Shown: positions 34,936 to 47,416, counted from the stretch's first letter. The stretch is DNA of 64,000 bases from Aquilaria yunnanensis (GCA_039654915.1 CM077600.1:45554492-45618491), one strand, 5' to 3'. Numbers and translations are program-made. Notes: generated from the sequence alone by a model not told the origin.

Positions 34936-37845
34936 TTAACCTCCCACCACAACCTCATTCGGACTCATCTCTGCGCTGGTGGTCAATGTCAAACTTGTGC
35001 CGTCATTTTGAGCAGCAGATTTATTTTCGGCATCTAAATAGGAAGCAGCATCCCAACTTTCCAGGACATTATTTTGGTTTTCTTCTGATGATTCTCCAGC
35101 AGCAACTTCCTGGTTATCACTGTCTTCGGCCATAACTTTTGGTTTTGACTTCCCTGACTTCTCTTCATTCTTACTGTTCCCCTTGGATTGTAGTTTAGAC
35201 TGCGCTTTGTTTGCGGGCCTTTTCAGAGCAACGTTAGCTTTGGTATCACTGGTTTGGCTCCCCTTAACCAAACTTCTCTGCTTGTTCAACTGCAGACTGG
35301 GACTTGCATCACCTTCAGAATTGCCGCCCGTTGTTGCATTGGAGTTCTTGTGCCTTCCAAGCTTTGGGGATATTGCTCGTGTCGTTGGTATCTGAAAATC
35401 AGAGGATTGGCCATGAAAAAGAACAAAAAAATAAAGAAAATAAAGAGGTTAGAAAATAGAATGTTTAATCAGAAAAAGAAAATCATAATCCAATTCTTAA
35501 GAGAACTGATTCATTCTATTCAGGGGAAAAGTAGAAAAGCGAACCTCCCATCAAGATAAATTTCCTCTATCTGAAATTGTTGTGGGTAAAAAGGCTGAAG
35601 ATCAGAAATGACAACTCGATCCAATGGGATCATTAAAATGCACAAGAATTTCAACATCCCTAAATTTAACCATATTTCACTAAAAAGTATCTGTCATACT
35701 TGGCCTTTAATTTGTGATAATGAGATTGATGCAAGAACATAGAAAAATGAGAACTTTAGATCCCGGAAACAGTAATGCACCAAATGCCAAAAACAACAAA
35801 ACCATTTATCCAACGTTGATGATAATTACAAGGTTGTATGGCAAGACTGGTTTAGTGACGTATCAAAGAGTGTTGCTTGAATTATATAACAACAATTATA
35901 AAGCATTTCATAGACTTCTAGACTTGGAAAGGAGTTTGATGATTCTTGTTATCAGATGAAAAGCTATTGGGAATTCTGACCAGACTCAAGGAGAAGTCAA
36001 CAAGAGAGGTCTGGGCCGTTTGGCAGCATAGAATAGAATGAGAAAAGCATGAGACTCATCCATTACCTTCTTAAGTTCAACTTTTGGAGGGGGTTCCTTA
36101 TAGAAACTTGGCATTGGTGTAGCTTTAAAAGTCAAACTTTTCCTTAGCTGCTTAATTTCTGCCTCCTGAGTTTCCTGTATAAAGTTTCATCAACCAAAAA
36201 AATTAGTTGAGCAGCCAAACTTCATTGGAACTGATCCGGAAAGCTCCTTTAAGGGATTAGAATCTTTGAGAAGACCTTTGATTTTGCTTGCAGGTTGTTC
36301 TTTTCAAGTTCTTTGGCATGGATCTTCTCTTCCAGCTTTGAGAAGAACTGGCAGAGAATTCAAAATGCAACTTTTTAACATGTAAAGCTGTTGATAAACA
36401 GAAAATAAAACGGCTCCGCAATTCTTATTCTGACCTCTTTTCTCTTTTCCGCACGTTCCTCCAACCTGAAGGTGAATCCTGAACCACAGCTTCTTCTGCC
36501 ACCAGGGGCAGCACTTCTATCAAATAGGCAAAAAACCACCATTATACCAACAGAATTCTTAGGCAACGGATAAGCAGAAAATTAGGACCAATAAAATACG
36601 TACGAAGTAGTGGAATGAGCATCATCTTCCACTTTGGTTGATGCCACACTAAAATCTTGAAGCCTGGTATCACATGACAGAATGTTTGTTAAAGCCGAAG
36701 TCCCAGGACAACTTTTGTCCATTTTTGTTTACTTTTTTTTTCCCTCTTTCTGGTCTATCAAGTTGTTTATGGTGCTGTCAATGTGCTGGAGATGGAATGA
36801 GGTCAATTCTGAACTTCATTTTCTCAAGATATTCAAAACCTAAAGTATGCCTTTTGTGAACCACATTAAATAAAAAAAGATTAAAAAAAAATAAATAAAT
36901 GTCTGTGTTGATAGGTATTGTGTCTTACTGGAGAACTTCAGCTGAAGCAGCTTCCTCAGAAAAGGATTTCCCAGCAGCCTGAGAGGCATGGTGAAACCAT
37001 GAATATACATCTTAGGAAAGAGCTGAGAAATGCTAAAGATATGATCCAAATGCAAACTCTTACTGCTGCCTTGCGGAAACTGGGCAAAGATGCTACAGTA
37101 CTCCGCCTGGATGAAACTCTTCCATCATTTGTAGCTGGCTTTGTGTCCATACCAGTGGAAGCACGTCTGTTGGGATGATTGGAATGAGACACTGAAGTAA
37201 CTGATCCATTTGAAGAATGGTTCAGAGCTTTTGTGCCTTTAGCATTGGCATGTTTTTCATTAGTTTGCAAACCATCAATGCTCTTGCGGATACCATTGGA
37301 GTGAGGAACTCTCACTGGAAATGAGAGACTCTGAGACAGCATTTGCTTTTGATGAGATGGAACACCTTTAAGATCAGTCTCATCCTTTGCCATTCTGCCG
37401 CTCTTTGGGCTTGTACCAACTGTATTACCAGATTTCTAGACAGAGAAAGCCAGACATCAGAGAAAGAACAAGAAAATGAAAGAGATGATAGAAAGCACAT
37501 AGGCATGAAACTTGTGCATGGTAACTGTTTCACTATGAAGGAGACAAATAACTGTGGAACTTGAAACACAAGGCATGGTACCTTGACAGGTTTTGAGCTT
37601 TTACGTCCTGGGACACCTACAGCACATTCACCTTCCAAATAAGATGGACGAGAACCTTCAGCTTGGGTAACCTGCTTAGAAATTGGTTCCCCACCCGAAG
37701 CCTCTTGGCTCTTTGACTTCCCATCCAGAGCCACTTCGGTCTCCTTAGCTTCCTCTTCTTTTGTTTTATCACGAGTAGGTTTATCCACACAAGTTGTAGC
37801 AACTATACTATCTTCTTCTACAGGTACCTCATTTTCAGATGCCAT
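34936..37845 (-). CDS. TPX2-domain microtubule-associated protein, WVD2-like family
   Basis: A plant protein that binds cortical microtubules and helps set organ growth direction (known for the WVD2/WDL family). Eight coding exons with consistent phases: 37,845-37,582; 37,435-37,064; 36,954-36,929; 36,663-36,604; 36,516-36,435; 36,347-36,276; 36,174-36,067; 35,391-34,936. The product is 479 residues. Residues 1-240 are acidic then Ser/Lys-rich and low in complexity (start [13 protein letters not shown]). The TPX2 domain, about 255-335, reads [60 protein letters not shown] and [20 protein letters not shown], followed by SPKLGR, the family hallmark. The tail is Lys/Ser/Glu-rich. Exon 3 is a 26-bp micro-exon and exon 4 is 60 bp, easily missed by gene finders. 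The domain looks closest to the WDL3-type branch, but I do not assign a member. Confidence 0.93.
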
Positions 37846-38890
37846 AATAATACCTAATAATGAGTAAATAAGGATTTCCCCCAAAGACCTGCAAGTATCA
37901 CAGCAAGAGTAACTTAGATTAAGCAAAATGCCTAAATGATCCGACTTAATCATCAACCACCAAATTAATCAACTCAAAGTGGAGCAAGCACAAGACTGAC
38001 ACAGGCAAAATTTTGCATCTACCATAAAGTTTATGACCATTCGAACGTTTTCCAAAGTGATCCATAACCAAAAAACTATATGCAATAACAACCGGTGGAA
38101 GGAAAACGGAAGGGAACATCCATTAGCATGTTATATCCCTTTCAACTCATTAAGGTTAACAGGAGAAGTTTTATTCGCTCAACTGCCTAATGAAATGGGT
38201 AGTTCAGTTGCTAGCAGGTGTATATTATCGTCCAGCAGTTGCATCAGCAATTCGTAGGAAGGTTTGACTACGGCAATCGAAAAGTGCATCAAACGATAAC
38301 AAACAATTTCCTTAGGATCTAAGTACTCTTCAGGATCGGATCAGGAAGAGTCAAACTAAGGAAACCTAAAAGAAATTAGATCCATAACCTCAGATGAACT
38401 GACAACAACATTAGCTAAAGTTTCAAACAAGTCCAAACCAGCCCAAATTCCAAAAGCAACATATTGCATAGAGGATTTCGAATGGTTCTTCGAAGGAATA
38501 ACTTTAAAAGAAAAAGAAAAAAATTCAACGTAGCGCACACATTTTTAGAAAAATCTGTGGGGTACACGAATTCAATTTGGACTGTGGATGGCTACTGCAC
38601 CGAGGACAACCATCAAATAAAATTCCCCCGACCCGTCTCAAAACATTCGCTCACCCTCGATACCCAGAAATCCAACATAAATACTACTACCAGTAAGCAA
38701 TAGCATAGCTTGTTACCAAGGAATTCAGACCGAATAGCTCTGAAGTGAGAGACCTGGCAGCGACCCAGGAGAACCAAAACACACTTTACATCTACAAACT
38801 TGAAGTGGGTTCTGCGGAGGAGAGTGAAACGAAATGAGATGCTAGTGCTTGCTTGCTAGCTTCTGTTCTGTGTGCTTGCAGTCGCAGAGA
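37846..38890 (-). promoter_or_regulatory. 5' leader, leader intron and core promoter of the WVD2-like gene
   Basis: A splice acceptor (CTTGCAG then GTCTTTGG) about 40 bp upstream of the start codon suggests a leader intron. The C/T-rich stretch on the minus strand at about 38,740-38,890 (CTCTCTTCTCTGCGACTGCA) has the look of a transcription start and 5' UTR. No TATA box was obvious. Exact leader ends cannot be read from sequence alone. Confidence 0.45.
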
Positions 38891-39374
38891 AGAGAGGGGG
38901 GAGAGTGAGTTTAAAGCCGGACGAGGTTTTCAATGAAGGGTGACAGAGAGTAACCGGCGAATGTAAAGTGACGAAAATGCCACCAACCTGATGGGTAGTT
39001 TTCTGTAGCGTACCCCTTTTTAACTTGCCTTTTTTTCAAATCCCGAACCCAGATCCCATGATGGAGGGAATAGAAAAGGAATGAATGAGGAAGATTCTAT
39101 TTGGTGTGCCCGAAAATAAACGTCACTTTATATCATATAATCTTTAGGACCTGCGATTTCGGTCCTTCGATTTTCACTCTTTCCAATTGCACCACCGGAC
39201 AGCGTTCCTGACTCAAGTTAAGCCGCGGTCAGTAAGAAACTGACAAAAGAACCATAATGTGTCGTGGGGCTGCATTGAGAAGCGCACCCACATCTACATG
39301 CATGGCCGGTTTCAATTAGTCGAACTACTAGGAGATTAATTGATTCTTTTCTTCGGTGAAACATGTTTGTTTTT
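38891..39374. other. Upstream flank of the WVD2-like gene
   Basis: No gene or repeat recognised. It probably belongs to the promoter region. Confidence 0.4.
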
Positions 39375-39855
39375 GGCCTAAAGCCCTTTTATTTGCTGAA
39401 CTTTGCCAATTCAGATCTTTTACCCCTAATTTTTTAATCAGTTTGACTCGTTCCTCAAATTTTATAAACTTGAATCTTTTAGCATTTAGGTCCAATTAAA
39501 TGAAGAATGTGTACTAAAATAAAAATAAAAGAAAAATTAATGGGCTAACTAAATCATTTGTCAAATTATTGACTATTATAATCAAACAATAAAAAGCCTT
39601 AATATAAACTTATAAGCAAAAATAAGGGAAAGATGAACAATCTCAAATTTGAAACTGAAGCCTTTGTGTTTAGTGTTTACTTAAAAAGGTCAATCATTGG
39701 ACAAATGATTTAATTAGTCTTTCAATTCTATTTTTTTTTATTTTAGTACACATGCTCCATTTAACAGGGCTGATGGGTAAAAAGTTTTAGTTTGTAAAGT
39801 TTGAGAGGCAAGTCGAACTAAGTCAAAGTTTATGGGGCAAAAGAGGCTTTAGGCC
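39375..39855. mobile_element. Long-terminal-inverted-repeat MITE, 481 bp, probably Mutator-like
   Basis: The left end GGCCTAAAGCCCTTTTATTT and right end (reverse complement) GGCCTAAAGCCTCTTTTGCC open inverted arms of nearly 190 bp. Further pairings are ATGTGTACTAAAATAAAAAT against its inverse and CAAATGATTTAATTAG against CTAACTAAATCATTTG. The whole element can fold into one hairpin. No convincing target duplication. Confidence 0.75.
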
Positions 39856-40239
39856 TTTTCTAATCTCTCATTTTTTTTAAAGAAATAAAGTCGTGTTGAG
39901 AATGATATTACTAGTATTTAGTATTTTTCTTTAGTAGCTGATTAGTTCGATTGTGCATGTTAATCCAGTCAAGTCAGTGGGGTTGTCATCACATTAATTG
40001 CAAATTAAGATACATGATCTCTACAAAAGAAGTTGAATTACAGGTGTAATTAAGGCTAATCCTGGCCACCTAACTCACCAACTAGAGAGCATAATCCATG
40101 GCTTTTGCATATGTTTGGATCCATAACCACCTTTGGATTGAACTAAACAGCTGGTTTAAGCAAGGGCAGTACGGTAAAGTCACCCGGAACAAGGCAAACT
40201 TACGGCGGGGGTAAAACCGTCCATCCAGAATCGGACCGA

Positions 40240-40600
40240 ATGATTGTACAGAAACATCCAGCACTGTTGCAGAACGTGGGGAGTGCTGGGAGAGACCGGA
40301 CGCAGGTGTCTCCGTTTCCTCTCCGACGTGGCAGGACGGAGGAACGTGATTGGTTTCACGTTCATGCCGCGGGCCAGCTGGCCTGGAACGTGGGGTGGGG
40401 GATTATGGTGCAGTGGGCCCAGAGATGAGGACAACGTGGGCCGTCGGATCTAGGAGCCGATTTCCTTCCACGTTATCGGATTTTGTTTCTGTCCGTCGAT
40501 TATTTGTGATTTTGCGGGTGGTGAGTTGCATTCGAGCACAAGGCTGGCTCTCCAGTGTCATCCTCATCAACCTGGATGGACCAGGACGGCTGCTGCTCAC
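40240..40600 (-). promoter_or_regulatory. Cluster of ACGT-core motifs, promoter-like
   Basis: At least six ACGT cores lie within about 220 bp (40,273-40,490), including GACGTGGCAG, GAACGTGATT, CACGTTCATG, GAACGTGGGG, CAACGTGGGC and CCACGTTATC. Such sites bind plant bZIP and bHLH factors. The block is GC-rich for the region. No new gene starts here. It may be a distal promoter part of the WVD2-like gene, now separated by the MITE at 39,375-39,855. Confidence 0.4.
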
Positions 40601-40679
40601 GCGCCCTTCTTTCCACCTCCAAATCCAATGCCCTTTCATGTAAATTGCACTAGAAGTCCCATACATACACATGTCTAAT

Positions 40680-41942
40680 TTTTCACCTGTGAACTACAAG
40701 AACTTTTCATGATTGATCATTAACTACCCTACTACGTGTAATGTTTCACTTACGTCCTTTGTCAAATATTCTCTATTTACTACAAGTAGAAACTCAGTAG
40801 ACTGACCAGTGACTATACTGGTAGTGCAGTGAGAATGGAGAATGCATATTCTTAGGGATGTAAAAGAACAACCTGTAAATTTCAGATAGGTTGGCAAATT
40901 GTATCCACCTACTTGCTAATCTGTTTACTTATTGGGAGAGATTGATCCCATGACCTCATTTAAGCAGTATGAGTTTTTGTTAGTCCACATATAAGTAAAA
41001 TGCTCGAATTTTCCAACAGAAGAACTAAGAGATTTTCATTATAAAACTCAAAATCATTCTTATTAGACCTAATAGTTGCTTATGAGATGTTGTCATCTTC
41101 TCGTTATTATTCATTTTTGCCGCCACACTGCCTTTTTTGCCCTTCCTATTGTACAATAGTTTTTTTTCTGCAACAAACAAATAATTTTAATTGAGGTTAT
41201 ACATCCACAACATTACCTTATAATTCAGAATTAATCATGCAGTAGGAAACTCAACTCTCTCTTACCAAACCTAATTCTCTGCCGTCTTTCTCACTACCAT
41301 ATACTATTTTTAGCTAGATTCGGACTTCGGTCCAGATTTGGTTGGTTTCTTTTAATTTATTTCATTATTTGACTGATTTTATTTGATATTATCTGTTGAA
41401 TTTTATGTGGATGTAATATTCTTTAAATCTTGGTGGTCCAAAGCAATTAGAGACTCTCATATAATAGATGTTCAATTGAAGGCGGACAACGATGGATTTA
41501 AGTTTCCTCTTAAATTCATTAGAATCTTAGTCATACTAAAGTATTCCAATATTTAACAACAGATATGAAGGCGATTGTTTATAATAACATTAGTCTTTTT
41601 TTTTTTTTAGGTCTTATTGGTTATCTTTTTATTCTCATAGATAGTCTATTCCAGGCTTCTAATACTTGGTTGGTTCCAGCGTTGCTTCGTTATTGTTGTT
41701 CTACCCTAGGCTTTATTTCAGCTATTTATAAGTTTTGTATTCCATGTTTATTCTGGCTTACCTAGAGGATTTTGTTTAATCCGATTCTCTTCCTTTCATT
41801 TGGTATCGCAAAAACGAATAATCTTTTTATGGCAATTTTATGTTCTTATTGTTCTTTAGAGTTTTTATACCATCATTGAGTTGTAAGATGTTGTTTGACT
41901 CACTTTTAATTGAAATGAAGCATCTTTTGTAAAAAAAAAAAA
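40680..41942. other. Intergenic DNA ending in poly-A, possible retroposon 3' end
   Basis: The last 13 bases are an A-run directly after GCATCTTTTGT, with a T-rich 3' UTR-like stretch before it, as at the 3' ends of LINEs or SINEs. No reverse transcriptase motif or flanking duplication was found, so this is weak. Confidence 0.3.
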
Positions 41943-42666
41943 ATGCAATAGTTTAGGGATAGAAACCCAACAATGGACATCATATAAGGACTTTTGGTGC
42001 AATTTGGGCCTATTTCTCCCAATTTTCATTTGGGTCTAACTATAACGTCAACGTTTAAAAATTTTATTGAAGAGGTTTTTCTAAAAGAAAAAAAATCAGA
42101 ATTTTCACATTAAGTCCTAAAACCTTTTTGTTTTGCCAAATTAGTCTTAAAACTTCTTGATTTACTGAACAAATCCTAAATTTTCAGTCATTAACTCCAT
42201 TAATCCTAAACGGTTCATGTATTATCAAGTTAGTTTTAAAATCGTTGCTTCTAGTGAAAAATGTTGATTTGGCACTGAGTGTTCTTATCTTTAATGACTA
42301 AACTAACAATTTTCAAACAATTGGGGACTAAATTAAATCTTTTAAAAAATATTGGGCCCAGATTGTAATTTCCAAAAAAGATACAATTATTATTTTCCTA
42401 ACATTTTGGAAAAAGTAATTGAAGGTAAAAAGTTATTCAACCTATTGCATACAATGGATCAGCATAAAACTCATGCACTTATCAACTTTTCACATCTTAA
42501 ATAATGTAGCTCCACCTACGTTAACTAAGCTCTAAATTATGATGCTAATAGGGAGGGCGAGTACTGCTAAACCCAATCCTTCCCACATGTAAGTGGGAGG
42601 ACTCCCCCCCTCCATCCCACAGGCAAGCAAGTACTACTCATTTACCTATTTGAGACATATAAATAT

Positions 42667-43129
42667 TGGATAAATTTTATTTGTAGTTCCTAACATTTTC
42701 ATGTTATCCTAAACAGATCTTTAACATTCATTTCATCCTCTTAAAGTCCTTATTCTTCCTACTTTTGTCCTAAATGTGGTTTTTAGTCAATTTTATAGCT
42801 AATTGTAAAAGAATTTTTGTGGCAAATACTAACTCTGATCCATATATTTTTCATCCCCTTATGCCTAGATCCCTAACTTTTTCCCTTTAACCTTGCCACG
42901 TTTCTGACTCATCCCCCGTCTTTCTCTTCCTTCAATCTCATGGCCGATCCGACCACCCATTTCGCAACATATTGCTTTTGACATTGCCACCTTTCCAACT
43001 CGTCCCTGCCTTTATCTTTCTTCAAGTTTTATTTTGTTCAAGACTGGAAAATTCATAACCACAAGCTCTAGGTTCTGGATCTGTTTAGAACAACACAAAA
43101 ATGTTAGGAATCACAAATAAATTTTACCC
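42667..43129. mobile_element. Mutator-like MITE, 463 bp
   Basis: Ends of about 60 bp pair as inverted repeats: TTTATTTGTAGTTCCTAACA and CTAAACAGATC on the left against TTTATTTGTGATTCCTAACA and CTAAACAGATC read back from the right. The flanking 9-bp duplication tataaatat (42,658-42,666 and 43,130-43,138) is perfect. Confidence 0.88.
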
Positions 43130-43294
43130 TATAAATATTTTTTTGATTTACTTTTTTTATTTTTATGCTTTTTTAATATGTAAATTTACAAACAAGTAAT
43201 TACTAAAATGTCATAAAGAAAATAATATATGAAAATTTATCTTAGATTATGACTTTATTTTGATATAAAATTCAAATTTTATAGGTAAAATATA

Positions 43295-43522
43295 CTCTTT
43301 TTGTCCCATGTTGTTTACTTGATTTAAGTTTTTTTACTTAAATTTATTTATATCATTATTTTTTAATTTTTTTAAAAATAATTATATTTAGAAACTTCAA
43401 GAATTAAAGTTTTTAAATATAATTTTTTAAAATTATTTTATTAAATAATAAAATAAATACATTTTAGTAAAAAAAATAAGTCAAAAAACTGAAATAGAGC
43501 AAACAATATGGGACAAAAGGAG
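43295..43522. mobile_element. Stowaway-like MITE, 228 bp
   Basis: The ends are CTCTTTTTGTCCCATGTTG and, in reverse complement from the right, CTCCTTTTGTCCCATATTG. TA lies on both sides (43,293-43,294 and 43,523-43,524). The interior is very AT-rich. Ends, TA target and size all fit Stowaway (Tc1/mariner). Confidence 0.85.
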
Positions 43523-43585
43523 TACTAATTTATGAGAAGTGTAGATAGGATTGGGTATAATTAGCTAAACTCATACTCTCCTAAG

Positions 43586-44608
43586 TAGAGGTGAGAACTG
43601 GGTCAGCCCGACCCGGGACCAGCTTGGAGCCGATCGGTCCCGGTCCTGGGTCACGAGGACCGAGCTCGGCCTGGTCGCAGGTGGGATGGTCCCGAGCCGA
43701 GTCACAAGCAGGGCAATCCTGAGCCGGGTTGTAGGCGGGGCAGTCCCGAGCCGGGCCACAAGTGGGGCGGTCCCGAGCCGGGTCTAGGGCGGGAAGGGGC
43801 AAGTTTGGAGTTAAAAAAAAAAATAGAAACATAATTAATTATATATATCATAAATATTTTTAAGAAAAAACACCACCTCCGGTGTAAGTTTTATTAAGTT
43901 AAAAAATCAAATGACACTTACAAATAATCGAAATGGGCCTTACATTTTGAAATGGCAAAAATGTTTCAGAAATGATGAATAATAGAAACTTATTATCTGT
44001 GCTGAATAGTATAATCAGATCAAATACAAACTACATGTATGATTGAAAAAAAAAATTTCAAGTCTCCATATTGGATATTATCTCCTCATCCGAACTTTTT
44101 TGGTCTTATTGCCGAAGTGCTGTGAGACCCCAATCTTGGTTGCACACGCATACTTCTACCATGTCGGGTGTCAATCTTGATCGTTTCTATGATATTACCC
44201 ATTTTCCGGCACTAAACGCTACTTCGCATGAGATGGTCAATACTGGAACAGAAAACCGTTGGAGGGCCTGCTATGTAATTAACCCATTTAAAACAATTTT
44301 TTTTTTGTAGGTTTTCATTGTGTGCAGAAACTGTTGGGCCCCAAGCCCGGACCAGTCCGGTACAATCTTGTGGGGTGGGGCGGGGCAATTTGGTCTTACA
44401 AGCCGGGGCGGGGCGGTTCACGAGTTCTGTCCTGGTCCGAGGGCGGTCCATTTTGCACTACCTTCTCCACTCGGGCCCATATTCGGCTCATATCTTGACA
44501 GGTTTTTGCCGGGCTGGGGCGGGAAGGGTTTGACATAGCCGGGCCGGGTTTGAATTCTGGCCCAGTCCCGATTTAGGCCAAGTCGACCCGGTCCAGGTCC
44601 CACCTTTA
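43586..44608. mobile_element. hAT-like element, 1023 bp, with GC-rich arms
   Basis: The left end is TAGAGGTGAGAACTGGGTC and the right end in reverse complement is TAAAGGTGGGACCTGGACC. The 8-bp flanks ctcctaag (43,578-43,585) and ttcctaag (44,609-44,616) agree at 7 of 8. The arms are rich in GGGCCGGG, GGTCCCGA and GGCGGGGC phrases; the ORFs on both strands there are repeat by-products. The core (about 43,850-44,300) is AT-rich and unrecognised. Confidence 0.8.
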
Positions 44609-45086
44609 TTCCTAAGGCCCTATGAGTAAGGTTATGTTTGAGTGGCCGAATTTGGGGAGGGTAAGGGTTGATTGAATAACTTTGCACGCTCACTCCAAAA
44701 TTGCCTCATTCCCAAATCTTAAAAGAATAACAATATAGCCTCTATTTTGTTAAGAAATTATGACTTGGTCTTTAAAATTTTTTAAAATATGCATTTTCGT
44801 CCCCAAAAATTTTACAAAATTACAAAATAATCTCTAAAATTTGATAAAAACTTTAAGTAAGTCATTAAAGCTTGAGAAATGTCAATTTAGTAACTAGAAA
44901 TATCGGCGTTAAGTGTGATGTCAGCATTTCATGTCCAAAGCAAAATTTTAATAACTTATTTGGTACAAACGCAAAACAATTAAGACTGACAAAGTTAATG
45001 ATTATAACTTTATGGCTTATATAGCAAATCGATGAATTTTAGGATTCATTTAATAAAACGAAACTTAAATTAGATTGTTATGTTTG

Positions 45087-45745
45087 ATATAGTAAATTAT
45101 CCTAATGATTTATATAAATAACAAGTGTTATTGAAGTTGACCATAACTGTTTGTTTTTTTTCTTTTTTCCTTAGAGCTTCAAACTTAAACTAAAACTACA
45201 ACATTGAGCTTTAAGTAAGATGGTTTCTATTTAAACTACTTTTGTATGCTTATAAATAATTTTTTCAATTATTTATCTAGACCTAATCCTATTTGAAAAC
45301 AATATATCTTGAATAAAAATTTTGAAGACAGTAATTGATTTTAAAATTTTTTTGAACTATTTAATTATAGGGTTTCTATTGAAAAATAAAAAAATTAGGA
45401 ATAATTAATATAGTAAATTATCCTAATGATTTATATAAACAACAAGTCATGTTATTGAAGTTAACCATAACTATTTTTTGTTTTTTTTTTGTTCCTTAGA
45501 GCTTCAAACTTAACTGAAACTACAACATCAAATGAGCTTTGAGTAAGATGGTTTCTATTTAAACTACTTTTGTATGTTTTAAATAATTTTGTCAGTTATT
45601 TATCTTGAACTAATCTTATTTGAAAACAATATATCTTGAATAATAATTTTTTAGAAAGTAATTCATTTTAAAAACATTTTGAACTTTTTAATTATATTGT
45701 TTCTATTGAAAAATAAATAAAAATAAGAATAATTAATTTAATAAT
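45087..45745. repeat. Tandem duplication, period 321 bp
   Basis: 45,087-45,407 and 45,408-45,745 share the same ordered blocks, for example TATAGTAAATTATCCTAATG, CCTTAGAGCTTCAAACTTAA, AGTAAGATGGTTTCTATTTA and GAAAACAATATATCTTGAAT. Non-coding and AT-rich. Confidence 0.9.
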
Positions 45746-46011
45746 TCATTATTTAATAACTCCCAAATACAACAACAATTATTCACTATATTCTCGTCCT
45801 TACGTGACAAAATAAAAGTCTAGAAGAGCTCGCAAACAGTGGCATACCAAGAAAGGTTCATAGTCATACATGCATCTTTTGATTACAACAATATCTTATT
45901 CGTATAAAATGAAAACATTTGAATCTCGTCGATCCCTTAAGTACCCACCATCCATTAAATAGTTGTGGAACGTTTGCTTATGCAATAGATTGTCATGATA
46001 ACAAAATCTTT

Positions 46012-47407
46012 CGAGTAAACTATACCATAACTCTATTAACTTATTTTCTTATCTTATACGAGTCACATAACTCAATTTTTTTTATAGCAAACTCCTTTAC
46101 CTCATATAGCACATCTTATCTTATTCAGGTCTTTTTCGTCATTTAGACTATTAGTTTTGTCAAAATATTGGTAGAAAATAACAATTCTAGGCCCTGATTT
46201 TCTTCATCTTGCTCCTAGCACCATAGGATTTATTAATTTTGCTTCTATTATAAATCTAACATATCAACCACTTCTATCCCTCACACACCAACTACTTTGC
46301 AAAGAAAGAGAATCTTGACCCACAAACTCTAACCTCAATGGTGACCACCACAATCGGCCCCATCAACCATTGCCGTAGTCATAACTACTCCCGCCACCCC
46401 CTAAGTACCACCACCACCACCACTAAGATTACTACCCACGCTCCAGGTTCTCCTCTACCTCCTCAAAGGGCTATTGTTGCTACATTTTCCTCATCTTTTC
46501 CTTCCTTGTCCTTTTCATGCTTGTTGTTATCCGCATTATCATCCTCGCTGTCCAACCCAAAAAGGCCCAATTTGATCTCCAATAAGTGGGCGTCTAGTAC
46601 ATGGGCATCTCCACCCTCAATGCCATTGCCTTCGATGATAACATTGCACCGGAGGGCACAAGAGTGATGAACTCATTGCCAAAAGAACTACGGACATTTC
46701 CCACAAATCCCAATGATATTGGGCGTTACATCACATGGGGCAAAGATGGCGGTGATGGGCATCAAGATTTCTTAGTTGAGCTACTCATTTCATTTAACTG
46801 GAGATTCAAGAAGGATGAGAACAAACCATTAGAGTGATTGAGGAACTCAATTTCTAGTTTGATTTGGTATAAATCATGAACAAATGCGGCCCATCTTTGT
46901 TACTTGGAAAAGGTGAGAGAAGGAGAGAAATTGAAGCCGCCAAAGACTCAATAAATTTTCTAAGAAATGAGGGAGAAATCATTGTTCTGGGGTTACGGAC
47001 TAGGGTTATCTTTTGATAAGGATTCTTATGTCTTTTAGAGATATGAAGGTTGTTGATTGGGAAGGGAGTGAGTGAGGGACAAATCATTTTTTTAAGTCCT
47101 TTCTAATTTTCTCCCTGCCTTGTATCGTCCTTCAATTGCTGATAAGTATGACTATTCTATTTTGGAAATTCAGGGCATTAGAAGTATGATGGATAAAATT
47201 TAAGGTGATAAGAGCATGATGAAGAAAATCAAAGGACTAGAATTGTACTTTTTATTAAAATTCTGTCAAAATTAAATATCCAAATTATGAAAAGGAAGCG
47301 GATAAAATACGTTGTATGAGATAGAAAAGCTTGTTATGACAAAATAAAGTTTCGTTACCTGAATAAAATAAGAAAATAAGTTAAGTTACTTACGGTGGAG
47401 TCTATTC
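46012..47407. mobile_element. Pack-MULE-like element, 1396 bp
   Basis: Terminal inverted repeats of about 230 bp: AACTTATTTTCTTAT, TCTTATTCAGG-type and GATTTTCTTCATC blocks on the left pair in order with the right arm in reverse complement. The flanking 9-bp duplication aaaatcttt (46,003-46,011 and 47,408-47,416) is perfect. The interior is less AT-rich and contains a broken fragment of a host membrane-protein gene, which is the definition of a Pack-MULE. The terminal repeat family also appears at 16,951. Confidence 0.85.
46460..46621 (+). pseudogene. LEA2/NHL-type membrane protein fragment captured in the Pack-MULE
   Basis: One plus frame reads SSKGYCCYIFLIFSFLVLFM, LVVIRIIILAVQPKKAQFDL, Q, stop, VGV, stop, YMGISTLN. 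A single membrane span followed by PKKxQFDLQxVGVxYMGIS is what I know from the start of plant LEA_2/NDR1-HIN1-like proteins, where a helix precedes the LEA_2 beta domain. Two stop codons fall at positions where related proteins would have Q-like residues (TAA, TAG), and the LEA_2 domain itself is missing. The rest of the interior, including a 78-codon ORF at 46,601-46,837, I do not recognise. Confidence 0.55.
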
Positions 47408-47416
47408 AAAATCTTT

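Noticed and set aside
43571..44693. Several GC-rich ORFs on both strands
   Set aside because: They come from GGGCCGGG-type repeats in the arms of the hAT-like element and overlap one another.
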